The notes beneath the pieces were generated by a model. It ran no database searches, was not told where the DNA came from, and saw only the letters and a list, made by a program, of their open reading frames with translations. Position numbers and translations under genes: made by a program. DNA of 64,000 nucleotides from Phymatolithon calcareum (lineage: Eukaryota > Rhodophyta > Florideophyceae > Hapalidiales), in assembly GCA_977006965.1 (NCBI GenBank), contig OZ345360.1, positions 3,064,766 to 3,128,765 of the forward strand. The letters run 5' to 3'. Positions 24,392-35,310 of the stretch are shown here, in pieces. Position 1 is the first letter of the stretch; every line of letters starts with the position of its first letter.

Positions 24392-24479
24392 TCATCACTG
24401 GGGGAGCACGGCAGCATTTTCGCCCAAATAAACCAAATAATTTTCGGGCCAAAATGCTGCCGTGCTCCCGCTGTGATGG
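24392..24479. repeat. MITE-like 88-bp inverted repeat
   Basis: Arms of about 34 bp with few mismatches (24392-24425 and 24446-24479) share GGGAGCACGGCAGCATTTT. They enclose a short A+T-rich spacer and would fold into a near-perfect hairpin. No clear target duplication. Confidence 0.75.
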
Positions 24480-25796
24480 AAATATCACCTGAGTTCGGAT
24501 TATCAGCTCCGGACGATTTCCGATTGATATTCTATCATACGATTGATAAAATATATCAATCGAACATGATAATATTATTATCACGTTCTTTCTGGCATAT
24601 CAATCTTCATATCAGGTCCTGGAATTTACGTGATGCTCATTCCAATACTGGACCGCATTGTCGGTCGAAAACCGTGAAAAGTGTTCGAGATGAAAAACAA
24701 GGTCTTTGCTGACCCTGTCCTTCACTTATTCCCTTCTTGCCGAGTCTGCTAGTCAGAACTTCGGCAGGGGCTTATGTAGAGCAAAAGAGTGCAGCATAAT
24801 TGCAGTACTCGGTAGCTACAAGTCATGTGCTAACCACGATGTTAAACGGTAAGACTAGTAAAGGTTGAATTGTGCTTAGGAGTGTGTCCGTAAGTTGTCA
24901 CCTTGGGAACACCATCATACATCGGAACAATCATGTACCGTGTTGATGTAGTATTGACAGTGACCAAAGACACGCATATCAACAGCATTCCAATGTGACG
25001 TCATGTCTCTCACAATTTTCATTACGTAGCACCGAGGAGGATTTTAAAAAGTACGAAAGGACTTCGAGGAGTGCCATGTACTGCCCGGTTATTCAGATGA
25101 AGGGGATACCGGGGTACCTTAATAAATGACTAATTAATATATTGTATCATACTCCCGCTGTCTTGCACTTGAAAGAAGCCTCCATGAGTAGATTGATGAA
25201 GATAGAGTCTAGTCAAACATGTAGAACTGCTTGCAATAATAGAGGTTTTGCAGACCAAAAAGCTTTATCATAATGAGATAGATCATGCGACGAACAACCA
25301 CCTTTATCGTCCATCGCCCATGATCTCCCCTGCCAACCTTGACGGCGCAACAGCATAGCAGACATCGAATGGCGAAGGTGGCAACTCGTTGCACGCTTTG
25401 TGACGAGAACCAACATGTTTTGCAATCCATACTATCGAAGTTTCAGTCAAAATTAAAGGAGACCTGTCATTGTGCTGCAAAATTGCACTTTGCAAGATAA
25501 ATTTAAATATATTTAAATTTAATTACTTCTAGCTCTACGCCAACTCGGTCAAGGCGATTGGGTTCCACGAATGCCGGTTCTGCAGCTTAAGGGGTTGCAG
25601 TTCTACGGGTTCGACTGTATTGCATTGAATATTTTATTCATCATATTGATTACAATCCTTATTTCAAGCTCTCACGTTGGGGGTTGCACAAAGATCTGCA
25701 ATAACTATTATTCATATTGTTCTGACGTCTGCCCTCTCATCGTTCAGATTGAGGAGATGCTCCACATGGACGGAATATCTGTTAGGCATTGCAACA
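24480..25796. other. Gap left of gypsy-2
   Basis: No recognisable gene. It contains small A+T-rich palindromes near 24540-24580. A short ORF reaching 25834 runs into the gypsy-2 LTR and looks fortuitous. Confidence 0.4.
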
Positions 25797-25801
25797 AAGC
25801 C

Positions 25802-26174
25802 TGTAACAAGGACATGTATGTAGCGCGTAAGTAGTGACAGCTTTGCTAGCTGTCAGCATGCACGATGCTCCTGGAAGAATGCGAGAAATATCCAGAATAT
25901 TCGAGCACATTCACTATTTGACGAATGCATTGCTGTAAGGAAATTTCTGGAGCTCTCTAGATAATTCGTACTTTAGGGTTTTATGATATTTGTAAGTCAC
26001 GTGTAAGTAATTCAATGCCTATATAAGGCATGCTCTAGTTTCGACTAGCGGACTGGACCCAAGCACAAATCCAACCAAGTCAAGTGAGACAAAGTCAACA
26101 AACCTCTTATAAGCTCATCTTATCACTACTGATACTGTGCTCGTCAACGCTAAGCTCGATCGACATCCGTTTCA
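25802..26174 (+). repeat. 5' LTR of gypsy-2
   Basis: 373 bp, TG...CA ends. It matches the 3' LTR along its whole length. It carries a TATA box (TATATAAGG at 26020-26028) that would start the genomic transcript. Confidence 0.95.
26020..26028 (+). promoter_or_regulatory. LTR TATA box (gypsy-2)
   Basis: TATATAAGG in the 5' LTR, with an equivalent in the 3' LTR. Positioned to start transcription inside the LTR. Confidence 0.6.
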
Positions 26175-26175
26175 G

Positions 26176-26193
26176 TGGTTGCACCGGCTCTCT
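26176..26193 (+). other. Primer-binding site of gypsy-2
   Basis: TGGTTGCACCGGC begins one base after the LTR end and starts with the expected TGG, complementary to a tRNA CCA end. Which tRNA primes is not determinable here. Confidence 0.6.
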
Positions 26194-26709
26194 TAGCGTC
26201 TGACGTCGGTACGTGAGTTTGCCAAATCTTGAAATGTGGCAATATTTTCGTGGTTTCTGTTGTTGATTTATTCAAGGTTCGAAGTCGTCTTTCCTGTTGT
26301 TGGTTTCTGTTCGGGGTTCGAAACCAACATTAGTTATTGTGGTTCAAGTTTTTATTGTTCAAGGTTCCAAGATCGTTATTCAAGGTTCAAAAATCACTGT
26401 TTGTGATTGAAGTTTAAGGTTCGTGTTGAGCTGTTGGTGGTTTGCGGTTCTTGTTTACCAGAGTCGCGTTTAAAAAACCAAGAACACGACTGCGTCTGAG
26501 GGCTGGAGTGCCAGACACTAACAATCTCACCTGAGGGCAGGAGTGCCAGGTGAATCTCGAGGTTTTATTCTCTGCGCCGAGTCGCCCAAAGTATCCTCAA
26601 CAATCCCATTCGTCTATTGGGTGTCACCTAGGACGACCGACAGGGTCACGGATTCGAGTAACGCTAGTACGGGTTTGATCAGGTAGGAGAAAGATCCTCT
26701 TTGGTGAAA

Positions 26710-28200
26710 ATGTCGTTGCTCAAGGTTAATAAGCCCCCAACGTTCGATGGCTCAAGAGATGAACTCAAGGTTCAATCGTGGTTGTATCAGGTAAAGCAGT
26801 ACATCACGCTGGTTCAAGTTGGAAATAACGCCGTTCAACTCGATGACCCGACGAAAATATCCTTCGCATCCACCTTCTTCACTGGAAACGCTGCAAACTG
26901 GAGGTACTTGCTTGTAAGTACAAACCCGATTCCGACGACATGTGAAACGTTCGAGAGCGCTTTGAAAGGAGAATTTATTCCTTTTGACAGTGTTCAAAGG
27001 TCAAGGGATAAATTGCGCAAGCTGTATGAGCGCACATCGGTTTCTGAGTACCTCTCCGAATTCAGAAACATTGTTCTCACGATCCCAAGCGTTAGTGAAG
27101 GAGAAATGGTCGAGAGATTCTGTCAAGGACTCAAGCCCCAGGTTTGACTGGAAGTCCTGAAATCGGGAGTTATGACAATGAATGAAGTAGCAAGGATAGC
27201 GTTGAACGTTGACAGTGCTTTGTTCAACGCGGGAATGATTTCGCCTCAAGCAAGGTCTGATCCTTTCGCTGGTCCCCGTTATAACGGACCGGCGCCCATG
27301 GAAATTGGTAACGTAGAGCGTCGCGATCATCAACTCGGAAGCGATGCAAGGCGTACAGACGACCGGAAGTCTAATGCTTGTTATACGTGCCATAAAGAGG
27401 GATGTCGCCCCTGGAGACATAAGCAGAGGCGAGGAAATAATGACCGAAGTTTGGAAAGTCGAGGGAAGACGGTCCGATTCGGTAATGTGGATATCGAAAA
27501 GAGCTCGAGTGGAGCTGGAAAGCAGATTGAGCGCACTCAACTGAATCATAGTTCGAGTGACCTAGATTCTCTTGTGGCAGAAGTCAAGCAGCTTCGCAAA
27601 GAAATTCAGGACATAAGGCTAGATACGAAAAAAGGCCTTTGTTCTGCGTCGATGACTACTGCTGTTCGTGATCATAACTATTGCACTCTCACTGATGACG
27701 ACATTCCAGTGAAGGACTTGATAATACTCGACGGTATACTCAACGGAAAGAAAGTGCGAGTACTCAAGGACGACGGTTGCAATACGAACATTGTATCAAG
27801 AGAATTTTTCAAGGCAAACCGAAACCTTTTTCGTGTCGTGCGAACAAGGGTAGAAGTAAAACACTCGAAGGAGAAGACATTGGAGAAAGCGTCAGAGGTA
27901 ATACAAGGAGCAACGCTTCGTTTAGGCCCACATTCATACACTTCGAATTGGGTCGTTGCAAGTTGCAGATACGACGTTATCCTTGAAATGCCGTGGCATG
28001 TGGCCTACAGTCCGAAAATCGATTATGAAAATCAGGCTGTGCAAATTGGTGCTTTCCAAATTCCAGTGACGAAGACTCCACATACCGAAGAAGGCCATAT
28101 ACAAGTGACAAGCCGTAGTATCCGAAAATTCCAATCGATTGTAAGGAAGAAAAAGGGAAAAGAGCATTTCAAGTGTTCAAGGCTATTCGGACCAACGTGA
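26710..28200 (+). pseudogene. gag: Gypsy-2 gag and protease
   Basis: An ATG at 26710 follows a 0.5-kb leader rich in GGTTCAAGGTT-like motifs. The capsid core (SWLYQVKQYI, FCQGLKPQV) runs to a TGA at 27145-27147, where an Arg codon CGA would fit. The same frame continues (LEVLKSGVMT). Near 27378-27420 lies a zinc knuckle CYTC-X4-C-X4-H, with the His and last Cys exchanged relative to the normal C-X2-C-X4-H-X4-C. Downstream is the protease: its active-site block reads DDGCNTN instead of D-S/T-G (about 27770), and the later block DVILEMPW has Glu where Gly is usual. The frame ends at 28200 and the RT is in another frame. Confidence 0.85.
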
Positions 28201-28220
28201 TGAAGACCTCATAGAATGGA

Positions 28221-31184
28221 GTGAAGACAAATAAGCAGCTATTGCATTGCTCAAATCCAAATCTGAGGAAAATCCTGTGCAAGTTCGAGGTTGTGTTTCA
28301 AGAAGAACTTCCCGATGGACTACCCCCGGAAAGGTTCGTTGATCATGTAATTGAGGTTGATAAGGAAGCGAAGCGGCCACATCGTCCACTCTATCAGTTA
28401 TCTCCTTTAGAGTTGGATGCGGCAAAGAGATACGTTGAGGAGTTGCTGCGGAAGGGAGAGATTCGCCCGAGCAAATCTCCGTATGGCGCTTCCTTGTTTT
28501 TCGTGAAGGACAAAGATAAACCGTTGCGTGACGTTGTTGATTATCGTGCTTTAAATCGAATTACAAAGCGAAACAACGCTCCGCTTCCTCGGTCGGACGA
28601 GATGTTCGATATTCTTGGTGACGCTCGTGTGTTTTCGAAGTTGGATCTGAAAACTGGATTTCATCAGATTCGCGTTCGTCCAGGAGTCATCGAAAAGACT
28701 GCGTTCAATACGAAGTACGGTCAATTTGAGTACTTGGTGATGCCGATGGGATTGTGCAATGCACCTGCTACGTTCCAATCACTGATGAATCGTATCTTCT
28801 ATGACTGCATTGATGACTTCCTGGTCGTGTACATGGACGATCTGCTCATCTTCAGCAAGGATGAGGCTTCACACCTTAAGCATATTGAGACGGATTTATC
28901 TCGCCTCAAAGATCATGAGTTGTTTGTGTCGCCGAAGAAATGCGATTTTCTGAAGGATGAAATTGAGTTCTTGGGACTCATAGTCGGAAAGAATGGAGTT
29001 CGTGTTGATCCAAAGAAAGTTGAATTGTTGGAAAAATGGCTTAAACCGAGCACTCTGACTGATATTCGAAGCTTTTTGGGTCTGATACAGTTCTTTCGAC
29101 GTTTTATCAAGAACTTCTCGAAAATCGCAGCGCCACTGACAAACTTGACGAAACAGGACCAGGGTATCCAGAGATGGGTTTCCAGATGTGATGAGGCGTT
29201 TGAATCGCTGAAGCTTGCAATTACAAGTGCTCCGCTCCTGGTATCTCCTGACTGGAAAAAGTCGTTCAGAGGACATATCGATGCCTCTACATATGCAGTC
29301 GAAGGTACATTGACACAGCTGGATGAGGAAGGAAACGATCGTGTAATTGCATTCTATTCTAAGTAGCTGAGTCCAGCCGAGCAAAATTACACTGCAAATG
29401 ATCGTGAGCTACTGGGTCTCATATACTTCTTGCAGCGATTTCGATTCTATCTGGAAGGGACAAGTTTCGAGATATTCACGGATAACCAAGTGCTCAAGCA
29501 CTTCTTTTCCAAGCAGAAGCTAAGTCGGAAAGAGGCAAGGTGGCTGGAGACTCTTGGGAACTTTGGAATGTTTCCAATAACATTGAAGCCAGGAAAGATT
29601 CATGTATTATGTGATGCCCTATCCAGAGCTCCGCACCTCTCTTTCAACTCCTTGGAAATTACGTTTCTCGAGCTTGATGCAGTTCTGAACGGTTACGAAG
29701 ATGATCAGTTTTTCGGTCCTATCGTGAAAAGTCTAGATGGGAAAGAAATCAAAGATCCTGTGAAGAAGAGTCAGGTGGAAAAGTTACTGCCAATGTTTCA
29801 TCGCGATGGTAGACGACTACTGTATCAGGGAAAGCTATGTGTGCCTCGAAAAGCGATATCTAGCATCCTCCAGTTTGCCCATGACTCTAAGATAGGACGT
29901 CACTTTGGTTTCGCGAAAACAATATCAAGACTGGAAAAGTGCCACTGGAAACACAAAGGAAGGGACGTGAAGCGGTATGTTTAAGTTTGTGTCACTTGTC
30001 AACAGAAGAAAGATCACGGTAGCCAGAAGCTTACTGATCCGACTTCTCTGGAGGTACCCGAGAGACGATGGGGATCGCTTGCGCCTGACTTTATAGTGAT
30101 CCTTCCCAAGACGAAGAATGGCTTTGACTGCATTACTACCTGGGTGGATCGTTTATCAAGAAGAGTTCACTTCATTCCATCCAGAGAGACAGAGAGCGCA
30201 GTCGATGCTGCAAACGCCTTCTTCCATAATGTCTTCAAGCACCATGGTTTGCCTGACAGCATCATCTCGGATCGGGATCCCAAGTTTACTTCGAAGTTTT
30301 GGCGTCGGCAGATGGAGCTCTGTGGTATCAAGCTCAAAATGTCTTCAAGCCGCCATTACCAAACTGATGGTTCATCGGAAATTATGAACAGAATGGTTGA
30401 GAACTACATTCGATGCTTCTGTTCCTACCATCAAAATGATTGGGATGATCTGCTGGTCTAAGCTGAATTCGCCTACAACTCAGCCATAAGCGAAACCTTG
30501 GGAATGTCTCCATTTGAAATGGACTTAGGATGGAATCCAATGTCTGTTTTGGATCTGTTGACTAAGAGAAATTGTGAGGTTGAAAGTGTCTCTGAGTTTA
30601 AGTCTCGGCTTCAAGTATCTCTTGACGATGCGAAATATGCCTACAAGATTGCGAAGGCTCGTCAAAGTGCTCGGAAATCTCCGACTCACAAGCGTCATTC
30701 CTACAAGGTCGGTGACAAGCTATGGATTAATAAGATTCTCTTCAAGGACGCTTATTCTAAGTCTCAACAATCGGATAAGTTGTCCTCTAAACGCTTTGGT
30801 CCGTTTACTGTGAAGAGACTGATCGGCAAAAATGCTATCAAACTGGAGTTGCCAAGTCATTTAAGGATTCATGATTTTGTGAATGTTCTTCATACAACTC
30901 TGTACTTTGACCAGCCTACGGATATATCCGCACCCATCCCATCTGTACTTGATCCTATTCCCGCCATTGAAGGAGAAGAGTTTATTGTGGATTCGATGCT
31001 GAAACATAGGAAGAGAGGGAAAGGATATCAGTTCTTGACTCTAATGAAAGGAAGTCCGACACATGATGCAGAATGGCAGCAAAGGCGAGACTTCATCGAC
31101 AAGGATGGAACTGTGACACAAGTGTTCCTGGATTTTATCAAGGACAACAAGATTATGCCGCATCTCTACGACGGGGATGAATAA
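28221..31184 (+). pseudogene. pol: Gypsy-2 pol: RT, RNase H, integrase, chromodomain-like tail
   Basis: One frame from about 28221 to 31184 encodes RT (VDYRAL, YMDD at codons 204-207 of the frame), RNase H (DAST near 29280; TDNQVLKHF near 29480) and the integrase. The integrase has an H/C zinc region near 29880-30000, Asp in LAPDFI, Asp in SDRDPKF and Glu in SSEIMNR. A GPF-type linker near 30795 and a chromodomain-like tail near 30980-31100 (EFIVDSML, DAEWQQRRDFID) follow. It is broken by TAG 29364-29366, TAA 29982-29984 and TAA 30459-30461, all readable as former Gln codons. Apart from these stops the frame is intact for nearly 3 kb, which fits recent point inactivation rather than slow decay. 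Confidence 0.93.
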
Positions 31185-31210
31185 CGGCGACTTCATTGAC
31201 GAGGACGTCA

Positions 31211-31231
31211 ATAGGAGGAGGTGGGGAATAG
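31211..31231 (+). other. Polypurine tract of gypsy-2
   Basis: A nearly all-purine stretch (AGGAGGAGGTGGGGAA core) directly abuts the 3' LTR and would serve as the plus-strand primer. Confidence 0.8.
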
Positions 31232-31609
31232 TGTAACAGGGACATGTATGTAGCGCGTAAGTAGTGACAGCTTTGCTAGCTGTCAGCATGCACGTCTAGA
31301 TGCTCCTGGAAGAATGCGAGAAATATCCAGAATATTCGAGCACATGCACTATTTGACGAATGCATTGCTGTAAGGAAATTTCTGGAGCTCTCTAGATAAT
31401 TCGTACTTTAGGGTTTTATGATATTTGTAAGTTACGTGTAAGTAATTCAATGCCTATATAAGGCATGCTCTAGTTTCGACTAGCGGACTGGAGCCAAGCA
31501 CAAATCTAACCAAGTCAAGTGAGGTAAAGTCAACAAACCTCTTCTAAGCTCATCTTATCACTACTGATACTGTGCTCGTCAACGCTAAGCTCGATCGACA
31601 TCCGTTTCA
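31232..31609 (+). repeat. 3' LTR of gypsy-2
   Basis: 378 bp. The extra length comes from a 5-bp insertion near 31275. Preceded by the polypurine tract and followed by the AAGCC target duplication. Confidence 0.95.
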
Positions 31610-31614
31610 AAGCC

Positions 31615-32289
31615 CATTAGACACAGCGGCGTCATAATTTCTTACAGGGGATTTGAAATTGAGTGGATTTATTGAGAATAGACCATGTTTCTCAACTTGA
31701 GGAAAGTCTGCACCTTTCTTAGCGTTCTACTAGACTCGAAACTTCAGTTGCCTTAATCAGAATATCGTACTATCTCGTCAATGGCTCGGGCCACGTTGTT
31801 CTCCTCTGTAGGCGTCCATGTAGGCTTCTTCAGGAAACCGCTCAGTGTTCAAATTGCCCATGCTCCTTGACTGCCCATTTTTTCTATCAACTTCGGCGAA
31901 TGTTTTGGAAAGTGACCTACACACTATCTAATGCAGAGGATTCTGTGCCTGCTTTCTTTCATCCTCACTGCATGGTGGGATAGAGCATTCTTGGAAAAGG
32001 TAATTTTCCTGACACGGCGTTCTTCTTGCTGTTCCCAGACTTGCCGGAGGGCACATCTATCTTGGAGGTCAGTTGGCGCGTTCGATTTTCTCATGCGGTC
32101 GAACTCTTCGAGTTCCAGCTCTGCCCCAGCGCCTTTTGTCTCTTCCTGAGCCTTTCCAAGTCTTCGTCGTAACTTCGAGAGCAAGTGCTGTCGGCTGAAC
32201 ACCCAAGGCTCTTTTTGACATAGCTTCATTAGTCTGCTCCAGTGCCGCCCTGGGAATCAAACTTTTCGAGGTCTCGACAAGCTCATCCT
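31615..32289. other. Gap right of gypsy-2
   Basis: No recognisable gene. Short ORFs on both strands around 31924-32260 show no family features. Confidence 0.35.
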
Positions 32290-33000
32290 ATAGGAATTCG
32301 GCACATTACAAATGTTGAATATCCCATTTATGGGTTTCCAACCGCTTAAAGGCACGAAATGGGCTCTTCTGCTGTGTACGGTTGCTGTAAGAAGAGGAAG
32401 AATCACCAGTGCAGTACTTGATGTGAAGTCAGCGTACGACCGTGTATGTATGCATGTAAACTGCTTTCTTCCCGATGGGGCTAGCAAGGCAGTGCTTTAT
32501 TGCTGAATTATCATCTACTTAGATTGCAGCAGGGCGTTATTGCTGGTAGGTAATTACGAAAGCACTCCTTCTTCTCTGCTTGTCGCTCAAGATATGATTT
32601 GATCTCACCCGGATCAAACGCGGAGGTCCCCGATAACCCCGACACTGTTCAATATCCTAATGAATAGCGTGGCAGAAAAAGTAACGGCCGTGCCTTTTCT
32701 AGGCTCGAACGGTAAACGGATGTCGTTATAATAATGGGAAGCAATCAAGAGGGCCCCTCCAAAACACGATGGATGTATATCTAAATTGGCTCAGGACTAT
32801 GGAATGACAAGGTGGACCCAAAAGTGCTCAGATCGGCTGCGCAGCGATATGGATGTTAAGCTGGACAATGGTCTGCACCTTGTGCAGCTTGGACAGCTGC
32901 TGTGACATCAAGTACCACTCGTATCTGTTAACGTCTACTAGAGCCGTAAGGATGCGGAGTTGTCCCATCAGCTTCGAGAAATCTCACAGTAAAAGAAAGA
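32290..33000 (+). pseudogene. LINE reverse transcriptase fragment
   Basis: Non-LTR RT motifs are readable across frames. AVLDVKSAYDRV at 32412-32447 is the region with the first catalytic Asp. Beyond a gap and frame change, ITPTLFNILMNSVAEK (about 32633-32685) matches the conserved block before the catalytic YADD. No YADD box is intact. The fragment lacks both ends. Confidence 0.6.
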
Positions 33001-34034
33001 AATAAAGAAAAGTGTTCAGCAATATTTCCAAGGCAGAATGCAAGAGAAGAAGAAAAATTTATTTCTAGAAAAGATAATTTCTACTGGTTTGCACGGAAAT
33101 CAAAGATAGAGAAACGACAGAACACCTCGGTACGACAATCGGCGAAAAAGTAATCCGCGACGGTAAGCTTCTGGATTATTCACCTACGTAGGCCTGAAGA
33201 TACGGCTTAAGATGATGAATACGTTCAGAATGACAAGAGGGCAGTGGTCCTCCAATCAGGATCGCCTGAATCACCGCTGAAATATTTAAGACCCCTAGCA
33301 GGGCTGTAAACGATATGCTTGGTCTGGCAATATATTGCACTCTGCAATCGTTATCCTTGATTGAAGTCACCTCAGATATTGCAATTTAGATCGCATTGCC
33401 TGTACGTTGTATCGATGATTGCATTGTGCTTGACGGCGACGAACACGTTCTGATTCTTTCTGTACTGTGCGTTTATCGCCTTACACGTATAGTAACTTCA
33501 TTCATGCGATGTTGCAACGGAAGGCGGCAATTCTCTTGCAAGGATCGTTAATCGTACTGTTTCAGTATCAGTACCCGTCGGTACTGCCACGATGAGTGTT
33601 CAGAAATGAAAAGATTAGAATCTGCATCCCTGTGTACGGATCTGTGATCTCATATTTTGGTAGTACAGTCATGGATTGCAGTCGATTTTGCCAGCGTCTT
33701 CATGATTGCAATCTGTCCCGCAAACGGGATTACTGAAATGATTCTACCGCGTATTGCGATATGAAGCGCAGTACCGGGCAATCATATTCTTTACAGCCCT
33801 GACTCCTAGTACATTGTTCGGCGACGTCTGGCACACGAATCTTAAAACTGCACATCGCCGTCAATCGTTCTAGTTCCTGATGTATACACGTGCAAATAAG
33901 CTTATTACCCAAACAGAAGCTCTTCATTTACTTCAGGTCATGTACTTAACTAATCGGACGAAACGAACAGACGCTTGAGTACGCAAACATCTGGAACAGA
34001 ATTCCTGCACGGTCCTGCGCATGGTCCTGTTGTC
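33001..34034. other. Gap before the orphan gene
   Basis: Nothing recognised; only short unconvincing ORFs. May include the decayed downstream part of the LINE fragment. Confidence 0.35.
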
Positions 34035-34685
34035 TTACATCATGATGTTGAGCTGGCTATCGCTGGAGGGGACAACTTCACCATTAGAAGTTGCAGCCTT
34101 TGCATCAGCTGCGGAGGCGGACACCACATTCATCTTGCTTCCATCACTAAACGTCACCTGTGCCAACTTGATATACGCATACACGGTGGTTGGAATAAAG
34201 CTAACGCCATGCGCCTTGAGCGATCCGCTTATCCTGGTCTGAGTCCGCGTGAACTCGTTCAAGATCTCCTTTGCTGCGCTTGCTTTTTGGCTGTAGTTCG
34301 TCTGCTTCTCAGCCGAGGCCTTCATATCTTCTTTAGATACGCTTACGTCCAGACCACAACCGATCCATTTCAAGAACGGAATGTCGAGTCCACCTCTGAA
34401 GTTCGCCTTCCTTTTGGAGTACTCCACCTTCTCCGACTCTGTCAGCTGGTTCTGAAATGAGATGTCCTTCTTGTCAAGAGTCCTGGAATCGACGGCATTC
34501 ATAGTTATAGTGTAGTTCAGAGTACCGCTAGTACCCTTTTGCACTGTGAGTCCAGCTCCTGCGGTCCTTGCATATCCGGTTTGGCTTTCCTCCATAGCAT
34601 ATGTGGCAAGCTCTGCACTTTCAATTTTAAACGTCTTGATGTCGACCTGGGGCACGTCTACGATTTTAAGCATTTCGTAACTCAT
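34035..34685 (-). CDS. Orphan 216-residue protein, function unknown
   Basis: I do not recognise the family. The start is placed at the ATG at 34683-34685 (protein begins MSYEMLKIVDVPQVD). The open frame extends further upstream, but a TATA box lies at about 34787-34795, roughly 105 nt ahead, the same geometry as other genes here. The protein has no signal peptide or membrane segment. It looks beta-rich in the first half (YTITMNAVD), has a Lys/Glu-rich helical middle (EDMKASAEKQ) and a C-terminal strand-rich part (IPTTVYAYIKLAQVTFSDGS). It is intact, without stops, unlike its surroundings. A decayed copy of its 5' region lies just upstream (35076-35310), so the locus was tandemly duplicated. 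Confidence 0.65.
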   Translation of the reverse strand: MSYEMLKIVDVPQVDIKTFKIESAELATYAMEESQTGYARTAGAGLTVQKGTSGTLNYTITMNAVDSRTLDKKDISFQNQLTESEKVEYSKRKANFRGGLDIPFLKWIGCGLDVSVSKEDMKASAEKQTNYSQKASAAKEILNEFTRTQTRISGSLKAHGVSFIPTTVYAYIKLAQVTFSDGSKMNVVSASAADAKAATSNGEVVPSSDSQLNIMM

Positions 34686-34786
34686 TTTGGTGGGCGTGGG
34701 GATGTAGGTCTCGGTAATCGTTTGGCTTTTGGGAGTTGGAGTGTGTTGCGCTTGCCGGAAAAGCATGTGCGGCTGTATGTCGATGG

Positions 34787-34795
34787 CTTTATATA
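34787..34795 (-). promoter_or_regulatory. TATA box of the orphan gene
   Basis: Reads TATATAAAG on the minus strand, about 105 nt upstream of the chosen ATG. Confidence 0.5.
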
Positions 34796-35075
34796 GTGGT
34801 AAATGTGCAAGTAGAGTGAGCATTTGGGTGCGAAAAGTTGTGATATTCATGTCAATATACATGAGTGATGATGAAGATCCAGACTTCAGCCAATAACAAT
34901 GTAACTTCCGGTAAGTCTCAGCATTTTTTTGAAAGATTCCCTTATTCCTTATTCCGTATTATCCCCCTCTATTCCTCGCAAGGCCCGCCCAAGGACCAGA
35001 GGTGGGTTTTTGTAGACCACCTTGATGTGGAACACCCTCCATAGGAAATTCTGCACCGGAAAAAATCAAGTCAAA

Positions 35076-35310
35076 TCATGGCATTCGAAACTTTTCGAAG
35101 TATACGCTTGTGTTGATGTCAGCAGATGCTTTGGTAAATACTTTCATTTTGCTTGGCTGTTCGGAGCTGGAGTGTGTTGCACTTGCTAGATTAAACTTCA
35201 GTGGTGCTTTATCGACGGCTTTACGTAGTTGGAAATGTACAAGTACAGTGAATATTTGGTTTAGAATATCTATGATTTTCAAGCCGGTAAATAGGGGATG
35301 ATGAGTACTG
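35076..35310 (-). pseudogene. Decayed tandem copy of the orphan gene's 5' end
   Basis: The minus strand matches the promoter and leader of the 34035-34685 gene: a similar run around LxxHxxLxKAxD with the same downstream spacing, and DNA matches such as GGAAATGTACAAGTACAGTGA versus GGTAAATGTGCAAGTAGAGTGA. The TATA-equivalent is degraded. The body of the protein is missing, so only a 5' duplicate persists. Confidence 0.55.

Larger units (their letters stand above)
25802..31609 (+). mobile_element. Gypsy-2: structurally complete Ty3/gypsy retrotransposon, 5808 bp
   Basis: Two LTRs (25802-26174 and 31232-31609), each beginning TGTAACA and ending TTTCA, enclose a primer-binding site, gag, protease, RT, RNase H, integrase, a chromodomain-like tail and a polypurine tract. 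A perfect 5-bp target duplication AAGCC flanks it (25797-25801 and 31610-31614). By eye the LTRs differ at about eight positions plus one 5-bp indel, so insertion is fairly recent. The coding region nevertheless has premature stops at 27145, 29364, 29982 and 30459 and a frame change near 28.2 kb. It is a complete but inactive copy. Confidence 0.95.

Noticed and set aside
25571-25834. 87-codon Cys-rich ORF overlapping the gypsy-2 5' LTR
   Set aside because: Its end is formed by the LTR sequence and it has no homologous features; judged fortuitous.
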